DNA of 41,851 nucleotides from Phycisphaerales bacterium (GCA_019750095.1 JAIEOW010000013.1:1-41851); one strand, 5' to 3'. Numbered from the stretch's first letter, positions 28,142-36,312 are shown. Notes: generated from the sequence alone by a model not told the origin. Numbers and translations are program-made.

Positions 28142-28537
28142 ATGGGCAGGGCGATTCGGACGTTTCGCGACCTGATCATTTGGGAGCGTGGGATGGAGCT
28201 GGTGAAACTGGCGTATCAGTTTTCGAATAGGTTGCCGTCGGAGGAGAACTTCGGATTGAAATCGCAACTGCGCCGGGCGGCGACCAGTGTGCCGTTGAAT
28301 GTTGCCGAGGGGTATGGGCTCGGTTCTCCCGATCAGTTTCTGAGGCATCTCCGCATCGCGCGAGCTTCGTGCATGGAGGTAGACACCGCGGTCGAAATTG
28401 CTGCGGGTTTGTATGGCCTCGTGCCCGATGATCAGCTGATTGAGATGATCGCCGAGACGGATCGAGTGCTGCAAGGGTTCATCCGATCCATCGAGAGACG
28501 CAAAGCCGCGGACAAGTCCCCACCGGGTGCACGATAG
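28142..28537 (+). CDS. four-helix-bundle protein (TIGR02436 / 23S-IVP type)
   Basis: A 131-residue protein of the four-helix-bundle family (TIGR02436), related to products of intervening sequences in 23S rRNA genes and to the diversity-generating-retroelement accessory protein Avd. Family blocks are FRDLIIWERGMELVKLAYQF and PSEENFGLKSQLRRAATSVP, then LNVAEGYG and FLRHLRIARASCMEVDTAV. It begins at an ATG (28142) after a TTG alternative at 28127. It is not near an rRNA gene. It is flanked on both sides by short-repeat arrays in inverted orientation, so it may have arrived as a repeat-associated cassette. Its function is unknown; these proteins may bind nucleic acid. Confidence 0.92.
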   Translation: MGRAIRTFRDLIIWERGMELVKLAYQFSNRLPSEENFGLKSQLRRAATSVPLNVAEGYGLGSPDQFLRHLRIARASCMEVDTAVEIAAGLYGLVPDDQLIEMIAETDRVLQGFIRSIERRKAADKSPPGAR

Positions 28538-28560
28538 TTTTCTCGGCGATTGGGCTCTCG

Positions 28561-28603
28561 AACTCCGTTACTCGCCAACTTCGTGACTCAGTTACTTCCC
28601 TCC
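28561..28603. repeat. TGACGGAG-type short array, C-rich orientation, abutting a start codon
   Basis: This is the reverse-complement type of the array at 28081: ACTCCGTTACTCGCC, then AACTTCGTGACTCAG and TTACTTCCCTCC, ending 4 bases before the ATG of the membrane ATPase (28608). The array is degenerate, but the ACTCCGT/ACTTCGT units are clear. No Shine-Dalgarno sequence is left before the ATG. Confidence 0.75.
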
Positions 28604-28607
28604 CCCC

Positions 28608-30245
28608 ATGAATCTCCAACAGTTTCTTGACCACTGGAAGATCGCGGAGAACCCCTTTCGAGGGGAAGAAGCTCGGCAGGATCCGGTGTTTTTGCGGCTG
28701 GAGGCGGTGAGCCAGGGTGGGGTGGCGGGGAATGCGCCGGCGGCGGTGATTTCGGGGATCATCAAGCCGGGAGCGACGACGCACTCGGACTTTGAGAAGA
28801 TCGCGGGGGACTTTTCCCAGCCGTCGACGGCGATCGTGTTCGGGGAAAAGGGGAGTGGTAAGACGGCGATTCGGTTGCAGCTTGCCGATCGGCTGAATGC
28901 GTACAACGCTGCGCATCCGGAAGCGCGGTGCATGTGGATCGGGCTGGATGATCTGAACCCGGTGCTGGCGCGATTTGTGGAGCGGACCAAGGTCGAGCGC
29001 AAGGCGACGGTCGCGGACACGCTTGGCAAGTTCCGGCTGGTGGATCACATCGACGCGATCATGACGGCGGGCGTGGCGGCGGTGGTGGATGCGACGATCA
29101 AGGAGCGGTCGCCGACAGTCGGGGCCGGAGCCGCGGCGGTGGTCGAGCCGCGTGAAGAGATCCGCAAGATCATCAAGAAGATGGATGGCGCGACGCGGCG
29201 CGATCTGCTGGCGATGCAGGTGGCGTATGACGGGGCCTGGGCCGCGAGCGGGGGCGAGCAGCGCACGCGAAAGCTTCGGCGGACGCTGCGGATCGCACCG
29301 CCGATCGGGGGAATGGTGTGGTCGCTGCTGGCGTTTTTCGGGTGGGTGCCGGCGGTGGCGGTGGCGGTGCTGCAGTGGCGGGGCGGGCAGATCACGACCG
29401 ATCCGATGCAGTTCACGCGGGCCGAGAGCCCGGTGTGGGTGGTGGCGGGATTGCTTGCGGCGTGGCTGATCGTGCTGGTGAAGCGATCGGTGTATGACCG
29501 CGTGAAGTATCTGACGCTGGGGCATCGGCTTCGCAAGCAGGTGCGTGTGAGCGCGCGGAGCGACACGAGCTTTGGAAGGTCGCTGCGCGCGATCCCTCAG
29601 GCGCTGGTCGACCCGGCGGTGCTGCCGATCACGGGGGCGGATGAGACGCGGTACGCGATGCTCGATCGGCTGAAGCGGGTGCTGAAGCACTTTGGCTATG
29701 CGAGCGTGCTGGTGGTGGTTGATCGCGTGGATGAGCCAACGCTGATCAGTGGCGATCCGGAGCGGATGAAGAGCGTGGTGTGGCCGATGCTGAACAACAA
29801 GTTCCTGCAGCAGCCGGGGCTTGGGGTGAAGATGCTGCTTCCGATGGAACTGCGGCATGCGTTGTTCAGAGAGAGCGCGTCGTTCTTTCAGGAAGCTCGG
29901 CTGGACAAGCAGAACCTGATCGAGCGGTTGAACTGGACCGGGGCGATGCTGTATGACCTGTGCGACGCGCGGCTGCGGGCGTGCCGAGTGACGGCGGCGG
30001 AGCCGATCACGCTGCTGGACTTGTTCGCGGAAGATGTGACGAAGCAGGACGTGATTGATACGTTGGATCAGATGCACCAGCCGCGGGATGCGTTCAAGCT
30101 GTTGTATCAGTGCTTTACCGAGCACTGCGCGAGCGTGACGAGCGATCAGGCGCAGTGGCGGATTCCGCGGTTGACGCTGGAGAGCGTGAAGAAGGCGCAG
30201 GTGGAGCGGGTGAAGCAGTTGTACCGCGGAATCCGCCCCGCTTGA
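28608..30245 (+). CDS. membrane P-loop NTPase (KAP/STAND-like)
   Basis: A 545-residue protein. The Walker A motif is FGEKGSGKTAIRL (G82-T86) near the N-terminus, and a Walker B-like segment ASVLVVVDRVDEP lies near residues 365-377. Between them are two hydrophobic stretches (about 232-254, GGMVWSLLAFFGWVPAVAVAV, and about 277-293, VWVVAGLLAAWLIVLV) predicted to form a membrane hairpin. The insertion of membrane helices between Walker A and Walker B is the arrangement of KAP-type NTPases, which gives reasonable but not certain assignment. The long C-terminal region is helical. The substrate and role are unknown. The ATG is directly preceded by a C-rich short-repeat array, so it lacks an SD. 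The last bases overlap the 3' end of the convergent zinc-ribbon gene. Confidence 0.8.
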   Translation: MNLQQFLDHWKIAENPFRGEEARQDPVFLRLEAVSQGGVAGNAPAAVISGIIKPGATTHSDFEKIAGDFSQPSTAIVFGEKGSGKTAIRLQLADRLNAYNAAHPEARCMWIGLDDLNPVLARFVERTKVERKATVADTLGKFRLVDHIDAIMTAGVAAVVDATIKERSPTVGAGAAAVVEPREEIRKIIKKMDGATRRDLLAMQVAYDGAWAASGGEQRTRKLRRTLRIAPPIGGMVWSLLAFFGWVPAVAVAVLQWRGGQITTDPMQFTRAESPVWVVAGLLAAWLIVLVKRSVYDRVKYLTLGHRLRKQVRVSARSDTSFGRSLRAIPQALVDPAVLPITGADETRYAMLDRLKRVLKHFGYASVLVVVDRVDEPTLISGDPERMKSVVWPMLNNKFLQQPGLGVKMLLPMELRHALFRESASFFQEARLDKQNLIERLNWTGAMLYDLCDARLRACRVTAAEPITLLDLFAEDVTKQDVIDTLDQMHQPRDAFKLLYQCFTEHCASVTSDQAQWRIPRLTLESVKKAQVERVKQLYRGIRPA

Positions 30246-30636
30246 AGACGCCCATTTGAATTGCGAAGTACCGCCAGTTGCGAATGGTCTGAGCGACGAG
30301 CTGCGTGGTGCCGCATTCTGGGCAGGTGACCGACGGTGCTTTGTCTGCCTTAGGCAGCGGGTAGCCGCACTTGTCGCACATCAGGAATGAGGATGCGAGC
30401 GCGTCATCCGTCCACCGGCGACGCTGGCGAAGCGTGAGTGTCACGAACACGCTCAGAAATCCGAGGGTAAGCACCCCGACGGCTGCAATCCTCCAAGGAG
30501 AAGTGCGAGCGGGGGGGTAGAGCGATCCTGAGATGTTTGAAGCAATAGAGACGAAAGCAACCGCCGAGATGTAGAGCAGTACGGCCCGGCACATGGAACG
30601 GACGACGAGGCGCGGAAGTTGACGGCGTCTTGGCAT
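30115..30636 (-). CDS. membrane protein with a C4 zinc ribbon
   Basis: A 173-residue protein. Two transmembrane helices (VLLYISAVAFVSIASNI and IAAVGVLTLGFLSVFVTLTL) precede a zinc-ribbon CDKCGYPLP...VTCPECG at about residues 88-109. This layout, short membrane proteins with CxxCGY...CPECG, is common in Phycisphaerae. The last 40 residues (Ser/Ala/Pro/Arg-rich, ASPAPPAPSSRSPASTAESA) are encoded antisense to the 3' end of the ATPase gene (30115-30245). That stretch is probably unstructured and might be mere read-through up to a stop. Function unknown; the start at 30636 is the first Met of the frame. Confidence 0.75.
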   Translation of the reverse strand: MPRRRQLPRLVVRSMCRAVLLYISAVAFVSIASNISGSLYPPARTSPWRIAAVGVLTLGFLSVFVTLTLRQRRRWTDDALASSFLMCDKCGYPLPKADKAPSVTCPECGTTQLVAQTIRNWRYFAIQMGVFKRGGFRGTTASPAPPAPSSRSPASTAESATAPDRSSRSRSAR

Positions 30637-30920
30637 GGGTGATCGAAGCGTCAGCAGTTGAAGAAGGGAGAGTCTGCTTCAGGGCTGTTGATGGTTGGCA
30701 CGAACTCGATGGGAAAAAGACCCACAGCGCGAGCTGGCGGAGCCCGGCAAGCAGGTCGCCCGCATGGTCCGAGAAAGCGAGCGCTGATGGGTGACTCGAT
30801 CGGCCTATGCAGACTTTGCGGGGCGTCCGGAATCGTCGACTCATCGAACGCGATCGGTGATCATCAGGCCGCGATTGGTTGGCGATATGGCGTGAGACGG
30901 CCGGTGGGCCATCGAACGCC

Positions 30921-31766
30921 ATGGGCACACTCTCGAAAAACCTCTGGAAACGTGCGGGGATCGCGATGGTCGGCGTGATCGGGGCGATCGTGTTTGCGCC
31001 GCGGGCCGAGGGGGTGGTGGTGGCGGGATTGTCGCCGATGGCGCGGCCTGCGGACGGGTGGGTGGGGAGCTGGAACGGGTCGTCGTGCGTGGCGGTGGGG
31101 CGGTACTGGTTTATCACCGCGAAGCACGTGGGCGGGAGCGTGGGGCAGAATGTGACGATGCGCGGGGTGGAGTATCGGGCGGTGGAGGTTCGGCCGCATC
31201 CGATGTATGACGTGCAGTTGATCCGCGTGGCGGAAGCGGTGCCGGGGTTTCACAAGCTCGCGGTGAACGTGGGTCTGGGAGATCCGGTGGTGGTGGGCGG
31301 GTATGGGGTGACGGCGGCGGCGGCGCTGCCGGGGAGTGCGGGGTATGACTGGAACGGCCCACGTCAGGAGACGTGGGGCGCGAATGTGATCGAGGGGGAT
31401 GGGAACCTGCTGGCGATTCGGTTTGATCCGCCGAGCGCGCCGAGCGCGGTGCCGGAGGAATCGATCTTTGCGGTGAACGATTCCGGCGGCGGGTTGTTCA
31501 CGTATGGCGCGGATGGGTCATTGGAGCTCGCGGGGATCGCGGTGAGCGTGACGAACTTTGGTTCGTCGCCTTGGAGCGCGAATGGGTTTGCGTTGAACAT
31601 TGATATGTATCGCGTGTGGATCCAGCCAATTGTGGATCCGACGGCACCGATCTCTTCGGGCTCGGGCGCGCCGCCGCGGGCGATGATGGGGGTGCCGGGG
31701 CTGCCGATGTGGGCTGGCGGTGTGATTGTGTGCGGGGTGCTAGCGGGGCTGCGGCGTCGGCGGTGA
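30921..31766 (+). CDS. trypsin-like serine protease with a PEP-CTERM-like C-terminus
   Basis: A 281-residue protein. The N-terminal signal-like segment is IAMVGVIGAIVFAPRAEG. The chymotrypsin-fold triad is readable: His69 in YWFITAKHVGG, Asp97 in YDVQLIRV and Ser188 in NDSGGGLF. The C-terminus GLPMWAGGVIVCGVLAGLRRRR is a hydrophobic helix with an Arg cluster, resembling a PEP-CTERM sorting tail. It is therefore a predicted surface-anchored S1 peptidase. In the 284-bp divergent gap before it (30637-30920) I see no other gene; a TTG start at 30879 is possible. Confidence 0.85.
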   Translation: MGTLSKNLWKRAGIAMVGVIGAIVFAPRAEGVVVAGLSPMARPADGWVGSWNGSSCVAVGRYWFITAKHVGGSVGQNVTMRGVEYRAVEVRPHPMYDVQLIRVAEAVPGFHKLAVNVGLGDPVVVGGYGVTAAAALPGSAGYDWNGPRQETWGANVIEGDGNLLAIRFDPPSAPSAVPEESIFAVNDSGGGLFTYGADGSLELAGIAVSVTNFGSSPWSANGFALNIDMYRVWIQPIVDPTAPISSGSGAPPRAMMGVPGLPMWAGGVIVCGVLAGLRRRR

Positions 31767-31882
31767 GATGAGTGTGCGGTGATCCGTCGCCGTGCGGTCG
31801 AGCGCGCGTGAGGTATCCAGCGTGGCACACCTTCGGCGTGCGAGAAACTCAAGCACATGAACAACTGACTGCGGTGGGCCTC

Positions 31883-31942
31883 CCGGGGGTGGCTCGCCGA
31901 GCCGAGTCACCCCCGGCTACTGATGGACAGCCCTTCGGGCTG
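31883..31942. terminator. two adjacent hairpins between convergent genes
   Basis: A 14-bp stem with one G-T wobble (31883-31896 with 31903-31916, 6-base loop) is followed by a second stem CAGCCC/GGGCTG with a TTC loop (31928-31942). They lie in the 248-bp gap between the convergent ends of the protease gene (31766) and the SecA-like gene (32015). A bidirectional terminator role fits. The remaining part of the gap shows no gene. Confidence 0.6.
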
Positions 31943-32014
31943 AAGACCTGAGCGTGATCGTGAACTGCGAGCGCTGCGGCGGCAGGGTAACGATGATTGA
32001 CCGGAGATCCCGTG

Positions 32015-34018
32015 TCACTGGCCTGGCAGGTGTTTGTCGATCCAGTCATCCTGGCGGAGGACTTCGGCGCGGCTGACGCGGGCGCGGTGTTCGGCGCGGC
32101 GCTGGGCGTAGGTGAACAGTGCGAGAGCGGCGGAGCGGGATGAGCTCGCGAGTTCGCCGGTGGAGAAGCCGGGGAGGGAGCGCATCGTGCTGCCCGGAGA
32201 ACGAGCGTAGAGGCGGATGAGTTCGTCTTCGAGTGAGACGAAGATCTGGGATGAGCCGGGGTCGCCCTGTCGGCCGGCGCGGCCGATGAACTGGCGATCG
32301 ATGCGGCGGGCGCTGTGCATCTCGGAGAGGATGACGTGCAGGCCGCCGGCGTTGCGGGCCTCGGGGTCGAGCTTGATGTCGGTGCCGCGGCCAGCCATGT
32401 TGGTGGCGACGGTGACGGCGGAAGTGCGTCCGGCGTCGGAGACGAGGTCGGCTTCGTCTTTGTCAAAGTTGGCGTTGAGGACGCGATGGGGGATGCCGCG
32501 GGCGGTGAGCTTCTGGCTGAGGATCTCGCTGGCTTCGATGGAGCGCGTGCCGACGAGGATGGGGCGTTTCTGGGCGTGGACCTGGCGGATGCTGTCGACG
32601 ATGGCGGACCACTTGGCTTCGAGGGAGCCGAAGACGCGCGGGGACCACTTCTCGCGGATGACGGGGCGATTGGTGGGGATGATGGAGATGGGGCGCTGGT
32701 AGACGCGGGACATCTCGCCGGCGGCGTCTGCGGCGGTGCCGGTCATGCCGCCGAGGTGGGGATAGGAGCGGAAGAAACGCTGGAAGCTCATGCGCGCGAG
32801 GGTCTCGCGGTCGGCGGTGACTTCGAGGCTTTCTTTGGATTCGACGGCCTGATGGAGGCCGTGCTCCCAGGAGCGGTCGGGGAGGAAGCGGCCGGTGTAT
32901 TCATCGACGATGACGACGCGGCCGTCGACGATCTGGTATTGGTGGCCGTTGAGATAGCAGTGGCGGGCGACGAGGGCCTGGCGGACGAGTTCTTCGGCGC
33001 GGCGTGTGGCGCGCCAGATGGGTTGTTCGAGGCCGGAGGAGAGCTCGCTGAGGCGGTGACGGCCGCGGCGGGTGAGTTCGGCTTTGCGGCGGAGGTGATC
33101 GATGGAGTAGTCGGCGCGCTCGTCGAGTTTTTGCGCGAGCCAAGTGGCGTCTTTGTAGATCTTGGCCATGTCATCTTCGCGGCGTGAGCGGGCGATGATG
33201 AGGGGGACGACGCCTTCGTCGATGAGCACGGCGTCGGCTTCATCGACGAGCGCGGCGCGGAGGCCGGGGATCATGGGGCCAGCGCCGAGACCCGCGCCGG
33301 GGCCGAGCTGGCCGCCCAGAAGGCGACGGCCGGCCCAGGGCGTGCTGAGCTGGCCGAGGCGGATCTGGTCGCGGAGCCAGTCGGCGGTGATCTGCTTTGG
33401 TGTGCCGTAGACGATGGGGCGGGCGTAGACGTCGAAGCGGGCGGACTCTTCGAGGGATTGGACGATGGCGCCGACATCGCAGCCGCAACGGCGGTAGATG
33501 CAGGCGCGGCTGTCGGCGTCGCGCTGGGCGAGGTAGTCGTTGACGGTGAGGATGTGGAGGTAGCGGTGTCGCCAGGCGAGCAGCGGGGCGGCGAGAGAGC
33601 CGGTGAGGGTTTTGCCCTCGCCGGTGACCATCTGGACGATGCGGCCGTGATAGAGGGCGAGCGCGCCCATGAGCTGGACGAGATAGGCCTCTTCGCCGGT
33701 TTCGCGGCGGGCGACTTCTCGGATGGCGGCGAGGGCGCGCTGGATGGCGGACTCGTCTTCGCGGCCGCAGACGAAGAGTTCACGCAGCTCGCGGACGTGC
33801 TCGTTGAGGGCGGCGTCGGAGTGGGAGCGGAGGTCTTTGGTGTGGAGTGCGGCGCGCTCGGCATGGGCTCGGAGCCAGCCGAGCGTGTGGCGGGAGTGCT
33901 TGATGCGCGTGCGGATGACGCTGGCGACCATGTCGAGCCCGCGCGGATTCTCCGGCTTGCGGCGGCGGGCTCGCAAGGACTCAAAGAGGGCGTGGTAGCG
34001 GGTGACGGCGGAGGACAT
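32015..34018 (-). CDS. shortened SecA-like ATPase of the HlyD/M50 cluster
   Basis: A 667-residue SecA paralogue (housekeeping SecA is about 850-950). The DEAD motor is complete: Walker A MVTGEGKTL (132-138), LTVNDYLAQRDA, VDEADAVLIDEG (258-269), VDEYTGRF (371-378), LGGMTGTA, LVGTRSIEAS, ATNMAGRGTDI and FIGRAGRQGDPGSSQ (577-591). A Gly-rich insert LLGGQLGPGAGLGAGP precedes the DEAD box. A preprotein cross-linking-like region is between it and VDEYTGR. After motif VI only about 75 residues remain, so the helical wing and scaffold end and the metal-binding C-tail of housekeeping SecA are largely absent. It is last in a minus-strand gene run with the M50-PqqD protein and the two HlyD-type proteins, so it probably powers the same process. 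The start at 34018 has a C-rich repeat just upstream and no SD. Confidence 0.9.
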   Translation of the reverse strand: MSSAVTRYHALFESLRARRRKPENPRGLDMVASVIRTRIKHSRHTLGWLRAHAERAALHTKDLRSHSDAALNEHVRELRELFVCGREDESAIQRALAAIREVARRETGEEAYLVQLMGALALYHGRIVQMVTGEGKTLTGSLAAPLLAWRHRYLHILTVNDYLAQRDADSRACIYRRCGCDVGAIVQSLEESARFDVYARPIVYGTPKQITADWLRDQIRLGQLSTPWAGRRLLGGQLGPGAGLGAGPMIPGLRAALVDEADAVLIDEGVVPLIIARSRREDDMAKIYKDATWLAQKLDERADYSIDHLRRKAELTRRGRHRLSELSSGLEQPIWRATRRAEELVRQALVARHCYLNGHQYQIVDGRVVIVDEYTGRFLPDRSWEHGLHQAVESKESLEVTADRETLARMSFQRFFRSYPHLGGMTGTAADAAGEMSRVYQRPISIIPTNRPVIREKWSPRVFGSLEAKWSAIVDSIRQVHAQKRPILVGTRSIEASEILSQKLTARGIPHRVLNANFDKDEADLVSDAGRTSAVTVATNMAGRGTDIKLDPEARNAGGLHVILSEMHSARRIDRQFIGRAGRQGDPGSSQIFVSLEDELIRLYARSPGSTMRSLPGFSTGELASSSRSAALALFTYAQRRAEHRARVSRAEVLRQDDWIDKHLPGQ

Positions 34019-34023
34019 GGGGG

Positions 34024-34060
34024 GAAGTGACGGAGTGACGGAGTGGGAGAGTGACGGAGT
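34024..34060. repeat. TGACGGAG-type array directly upstream of the SecA-like start
   Basis: On the plus strand GAAGTGACGGAGTGACGGAG, GTGGGAGA and GTGACGGAG; on the coding (minus) strand it reads as C-rich CTCCGTCAC repeats ending in CCCCCC and the ATG of the SecA-like gene (34018). This orientation relative to a start codon is the same as in the other arrays. Confidence 0.85.
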
Positions 34061-34074
34061 TTTGAGCGAATACA

Positions 34075-34093
34075 CACAGGCGGGAGGCCTGTG
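34075..34093. terminator. small hairpin after the M50 gene
   Basis: A perfect 7-bp stem CACAGGC/GCCTGTG with a GGGAG loop lies about 20 bases after the stop of the minus-strand M50 gene (34114) and before the repeat upstream of the SecA-like gene. It could be a processing or attenuation site inside the operon. There is no T-run. Confidence 0.45.
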
Positions 34094-34113
34094 CCACCAG
34101 ATGCGAGGCGTAC

Positions 34114-36312
34114 TTAGATGTTCACCCGGCCTTGGATCTCCTTGCGAAGGCGGTCGATCCATTGGGCGAAGAGCGGGCGGGTCGGGAGTTTGAAGCGGAC
34201 CACGACGCGTTCGCCGGGGAGGACGCTGCTCGCAAGGTTGTCGCCCGCGGCGGGGTAGATGTAGACGTTGAACTGGGGGCGTTTGGCGACGCGGCCGGAT
34301 TGGTCCTGGGGATCGACCTCGAATCGACCGCCGCCGGAGAAGCCCAGGGCCGCGCTGGGAAGCAGGCGCTGGCCGGCGGGGACGGGTTCGTAGCGGTCGG
34401 CGGTGACGATGGTGGAGACGTTGGAGATGAGGCGGATCTGGCAGATGAGCGGCTCGCCGCGTTGCTCGGCGCTGGTGAGGAGCCACTCGGCCTGGCGCTG
34501 ATCGAGCGTGGCGGCGATGCGGATGGCGGCGGGATCAACGACGGTGCAGACGGGGTCGCCGCGTTTGACGAACGCGCCGAGTTTCTGCGCGGGGTCATCA
34601 CCGGCGACGACGCCGGCGTGAGGAGCGAGCACGGTGAGGTCGCGGATGCGGCGGTCGAGTTCGGCGAGATTCTCCAGCCCGATGCGGAGGCGTTCGGCGG
34701 CGAGGTCGGCGACGGCGGGGTCCCCCTTGGCGACGCCGTCGCGGATCATGACGCGGATCTCGTCGACCTGGGCGAGCAAGCCGGTGCGTTGTTCGATGAG
34801 GTCGCGGTTCTCGAGCGTGGCGAGCGGGTCGCCGGCGTTCACGCGTTCGCCGGGGCGCTTGTGGACGACGGCGACGAAGCCGTCGGTGCCGAAGTAGATG
34901 TTGGTTTTGGCAAGGGAATCAACGACGCCCGAGCCGTGGCGGCGATCGGGCATGGGGATGACGCCGACGGTGATGACCGCGAGGGTGATGAGCGCGACGG
35001 AGATGGCCACCGAGCGGGTGCGGTGCTCGGAGAGCATGGGGCTGGAGGCGAGCCAGTGGACGAACTTGCCGATGGGGATGAGGAACCACGCGGCGGCGGT
35101 CCAGACGGCGAGGACGAGCCCGATGGCGAAGAACTGTCCCAGGACGTAGAGGGTGATGGAGATGAAGAGGAAGATGCGATAGGCGAAGGCGAGGATGCCG
35201 TAGACGATGAGGATGAGGCGTTCGTCGGCTTGGGTGGTGGGGGGGGTGAGGTTCTTGAGGCGATAGACGAAGCGCTGGAAGAGATGCAGGAGCATCTTGT
35301 TGGAGCGGTTGGCGAGGTTGGGGACTTCGAGGAAGTCGGCGAGGATGTAGTAGCCGTCAAACCGCATGAGCGGGTTGGCGTTGAAGAGGACGGTGGAGAT
35401 GCCCGAAGTGACCATGATGTTGAAGCAGAAGCGGGCGAGGACGCTTTCGCCCTGGCCGGACTCTTGCTGGGCGATCCAGACGAAGCACGCGATGGCGGCG
35501 ACGACAAGCTCGAACATCATGCCCGCCGCGCCGACGGCGACGCGCTGCCACTTGTTGCTGAAGGCCCATGCGGATGAGGCGTCGACGTAGGGTGAGGGAA
35601 GGAGGACCAGGAGCATGACGCCGAACTCGGGCACCTGGCCCCCGAGACGTTTGCAGACGACGCCGTGGCCGAACTCGTGGATCGCTTTGGTGATGATGAA
35701 GGCGAAGGGGATGAGCCAGAGGAACTGGGGATCGAAGATGTGCTGCTGGTTGAAGTTGGCGGCGAGCTTGTCCCAGTGGGGGATGACGCTGATGAGTGCC
35801 CAGAGCACAAGTGCGCACCAGGCGAGGAAGCCCCAGCGGTTGAGGATGGGCCTGAGCACGGGCTCGGCGGCGGTGAGTAGGCGATCCGGATTGAAGAGCC
35901 GGATCTTGAGGTACATGATGCCGATGGCCTGGGCGATGGCCTTTTTCTTCACGCGTTCGCGGCCGCGGCGGAGGAGCTGCTCGGTCTCGGGTGAGGCGTC
36001 GCAGGAGAGCAGGTTGGATTGGTAGAGCTGGCTGATGAGCTGGATGATCTCGTTCTGGGTGGGGGCGAGATCGCCGAACTTTTCAAGCGAGGCGTGCCAT
36101 GCGGCCTCGACTTCGCGCGCACCGTCGAGCATGCCGACGAAGTCATACGCGACGGGGTTGAGCCGGAAGAACTGGTTGCTGGTCGGGTCGTGGATGACGT
36201 GCCAGCGCCGGCCGCGGTAGTGCTGGCGGGTGATCTGCACGTGGGAGCGCAGCTTTGGGCGCATGGTCCGCACGCGGTGCCAGAAGGGGGAGAATGTTGG
36301 GCGTTCGTTCAT
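34114..36312 (-). CDS. site-2-type (M50) metalloprotease with N-terminal PqqD-like and C-terminal HlyD-like parts
   Basis: A 732-residue membrane protein in three parts. (1) Residues about 17-105: RPKLRSHVQITRQHYRGRRW, NQFFRLNPVAYDFVGMLDG and TQNEIIQLISQLYQSNLLSC, the pattern of PqqD-type winged-helix leader-recognition domains. (2) About 160-460: a multi-span M50 domain with the zinc motif HEFGH (212-216) in TKAIHEFGHGVVCKRLGG and NANPLMRFDGYYILADFLEVPN. (3) About 470-732: a HlyD-type barrel-sandwich part (FVAVVHKRPGERVNAGDPLATLENRDL, VLAPHAGVVAGDDP). The order PqqD-M50-HlyD is known in proteins annotated as putative peptide zinc metalloproteases. It probably handles a leader-bearing peptide or an exported substrate. 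The next upstream gene encodes the GAF-HlyD protein. The start at 36312 has no SD. Confidence 0.87.
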   Translation of the reverse strand: MNERPTFSPFWHRVRTMRPKLRSHVQITRQHYRGRRWHVIHDPTSNQFFRLNPVAYDFVGMLDGAREVEAAWHASLEKFGDLAPTQNEIIQLISQLYQSNLLSCDASPETEQLLRRGRERVKKKAIAQAIGIMYLKIRLFNPDRLLTAAEPVLRPILNRWGFLAWCALVLWALISVIPHWDKLAANFNQQHIFDPQFLWLIPFAFIITKAIHEFGHGVVCKRLGGQVPEFGVMLLVLLPSPYVDASSAWAFSNKWQRVAVGAAGMMFELVVAAIACFVWIAQQESGQGESVLARFCFNIMVTSGISTVLFNANPLMRFDGYYILADFLEVPNLANRSNKMLLHLFQRFVYRLKNLTPPTTQADERLILIVYGILAFAYRIFLFISITLYVLGQFFAIGLVLAVWTAAAWFLIPIGKFVHWLASSPMLSEHRTRSVAISVALITLAVITVGVIPMPDRRHGSGVVDSLAKTNIYFGTDGFVAVVHKRPGERVNAGDPLATLENRDLIEQRTGLLAQVDEIRVMIRDGVAKGDPAVADLAAERLRIGLENLAELDRRIRDLTVLAPHAGVVAGDDPAQKLGAFVKRGDPVCTVVDPAAIRIAATLDQRQAEWLLTSAEQRGEPLICQIRLISNVSTIVTADRYEPVPAGQRLLPSAALGFSGGGRFEVDPQDQSGRVAKRPQFNVYIYPAAGDNLASSVLPGERVVVRFKLPTRPLFAQWIDRLRKEIQGRVNI

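Noticed and set aside
30658..30978. Plus-strand open frame before the protease gene
   Set aside because: It has no signal, domain or ribosome site, and overlaps the protease start in another frame.
34132..35577. Large acidic plus-strand open frame opposite the M50 gene
   Set aside because: It is an antisense frame with Asp/Glu/Gly/Val-only composition; the minus strand has an HEFGH protease.
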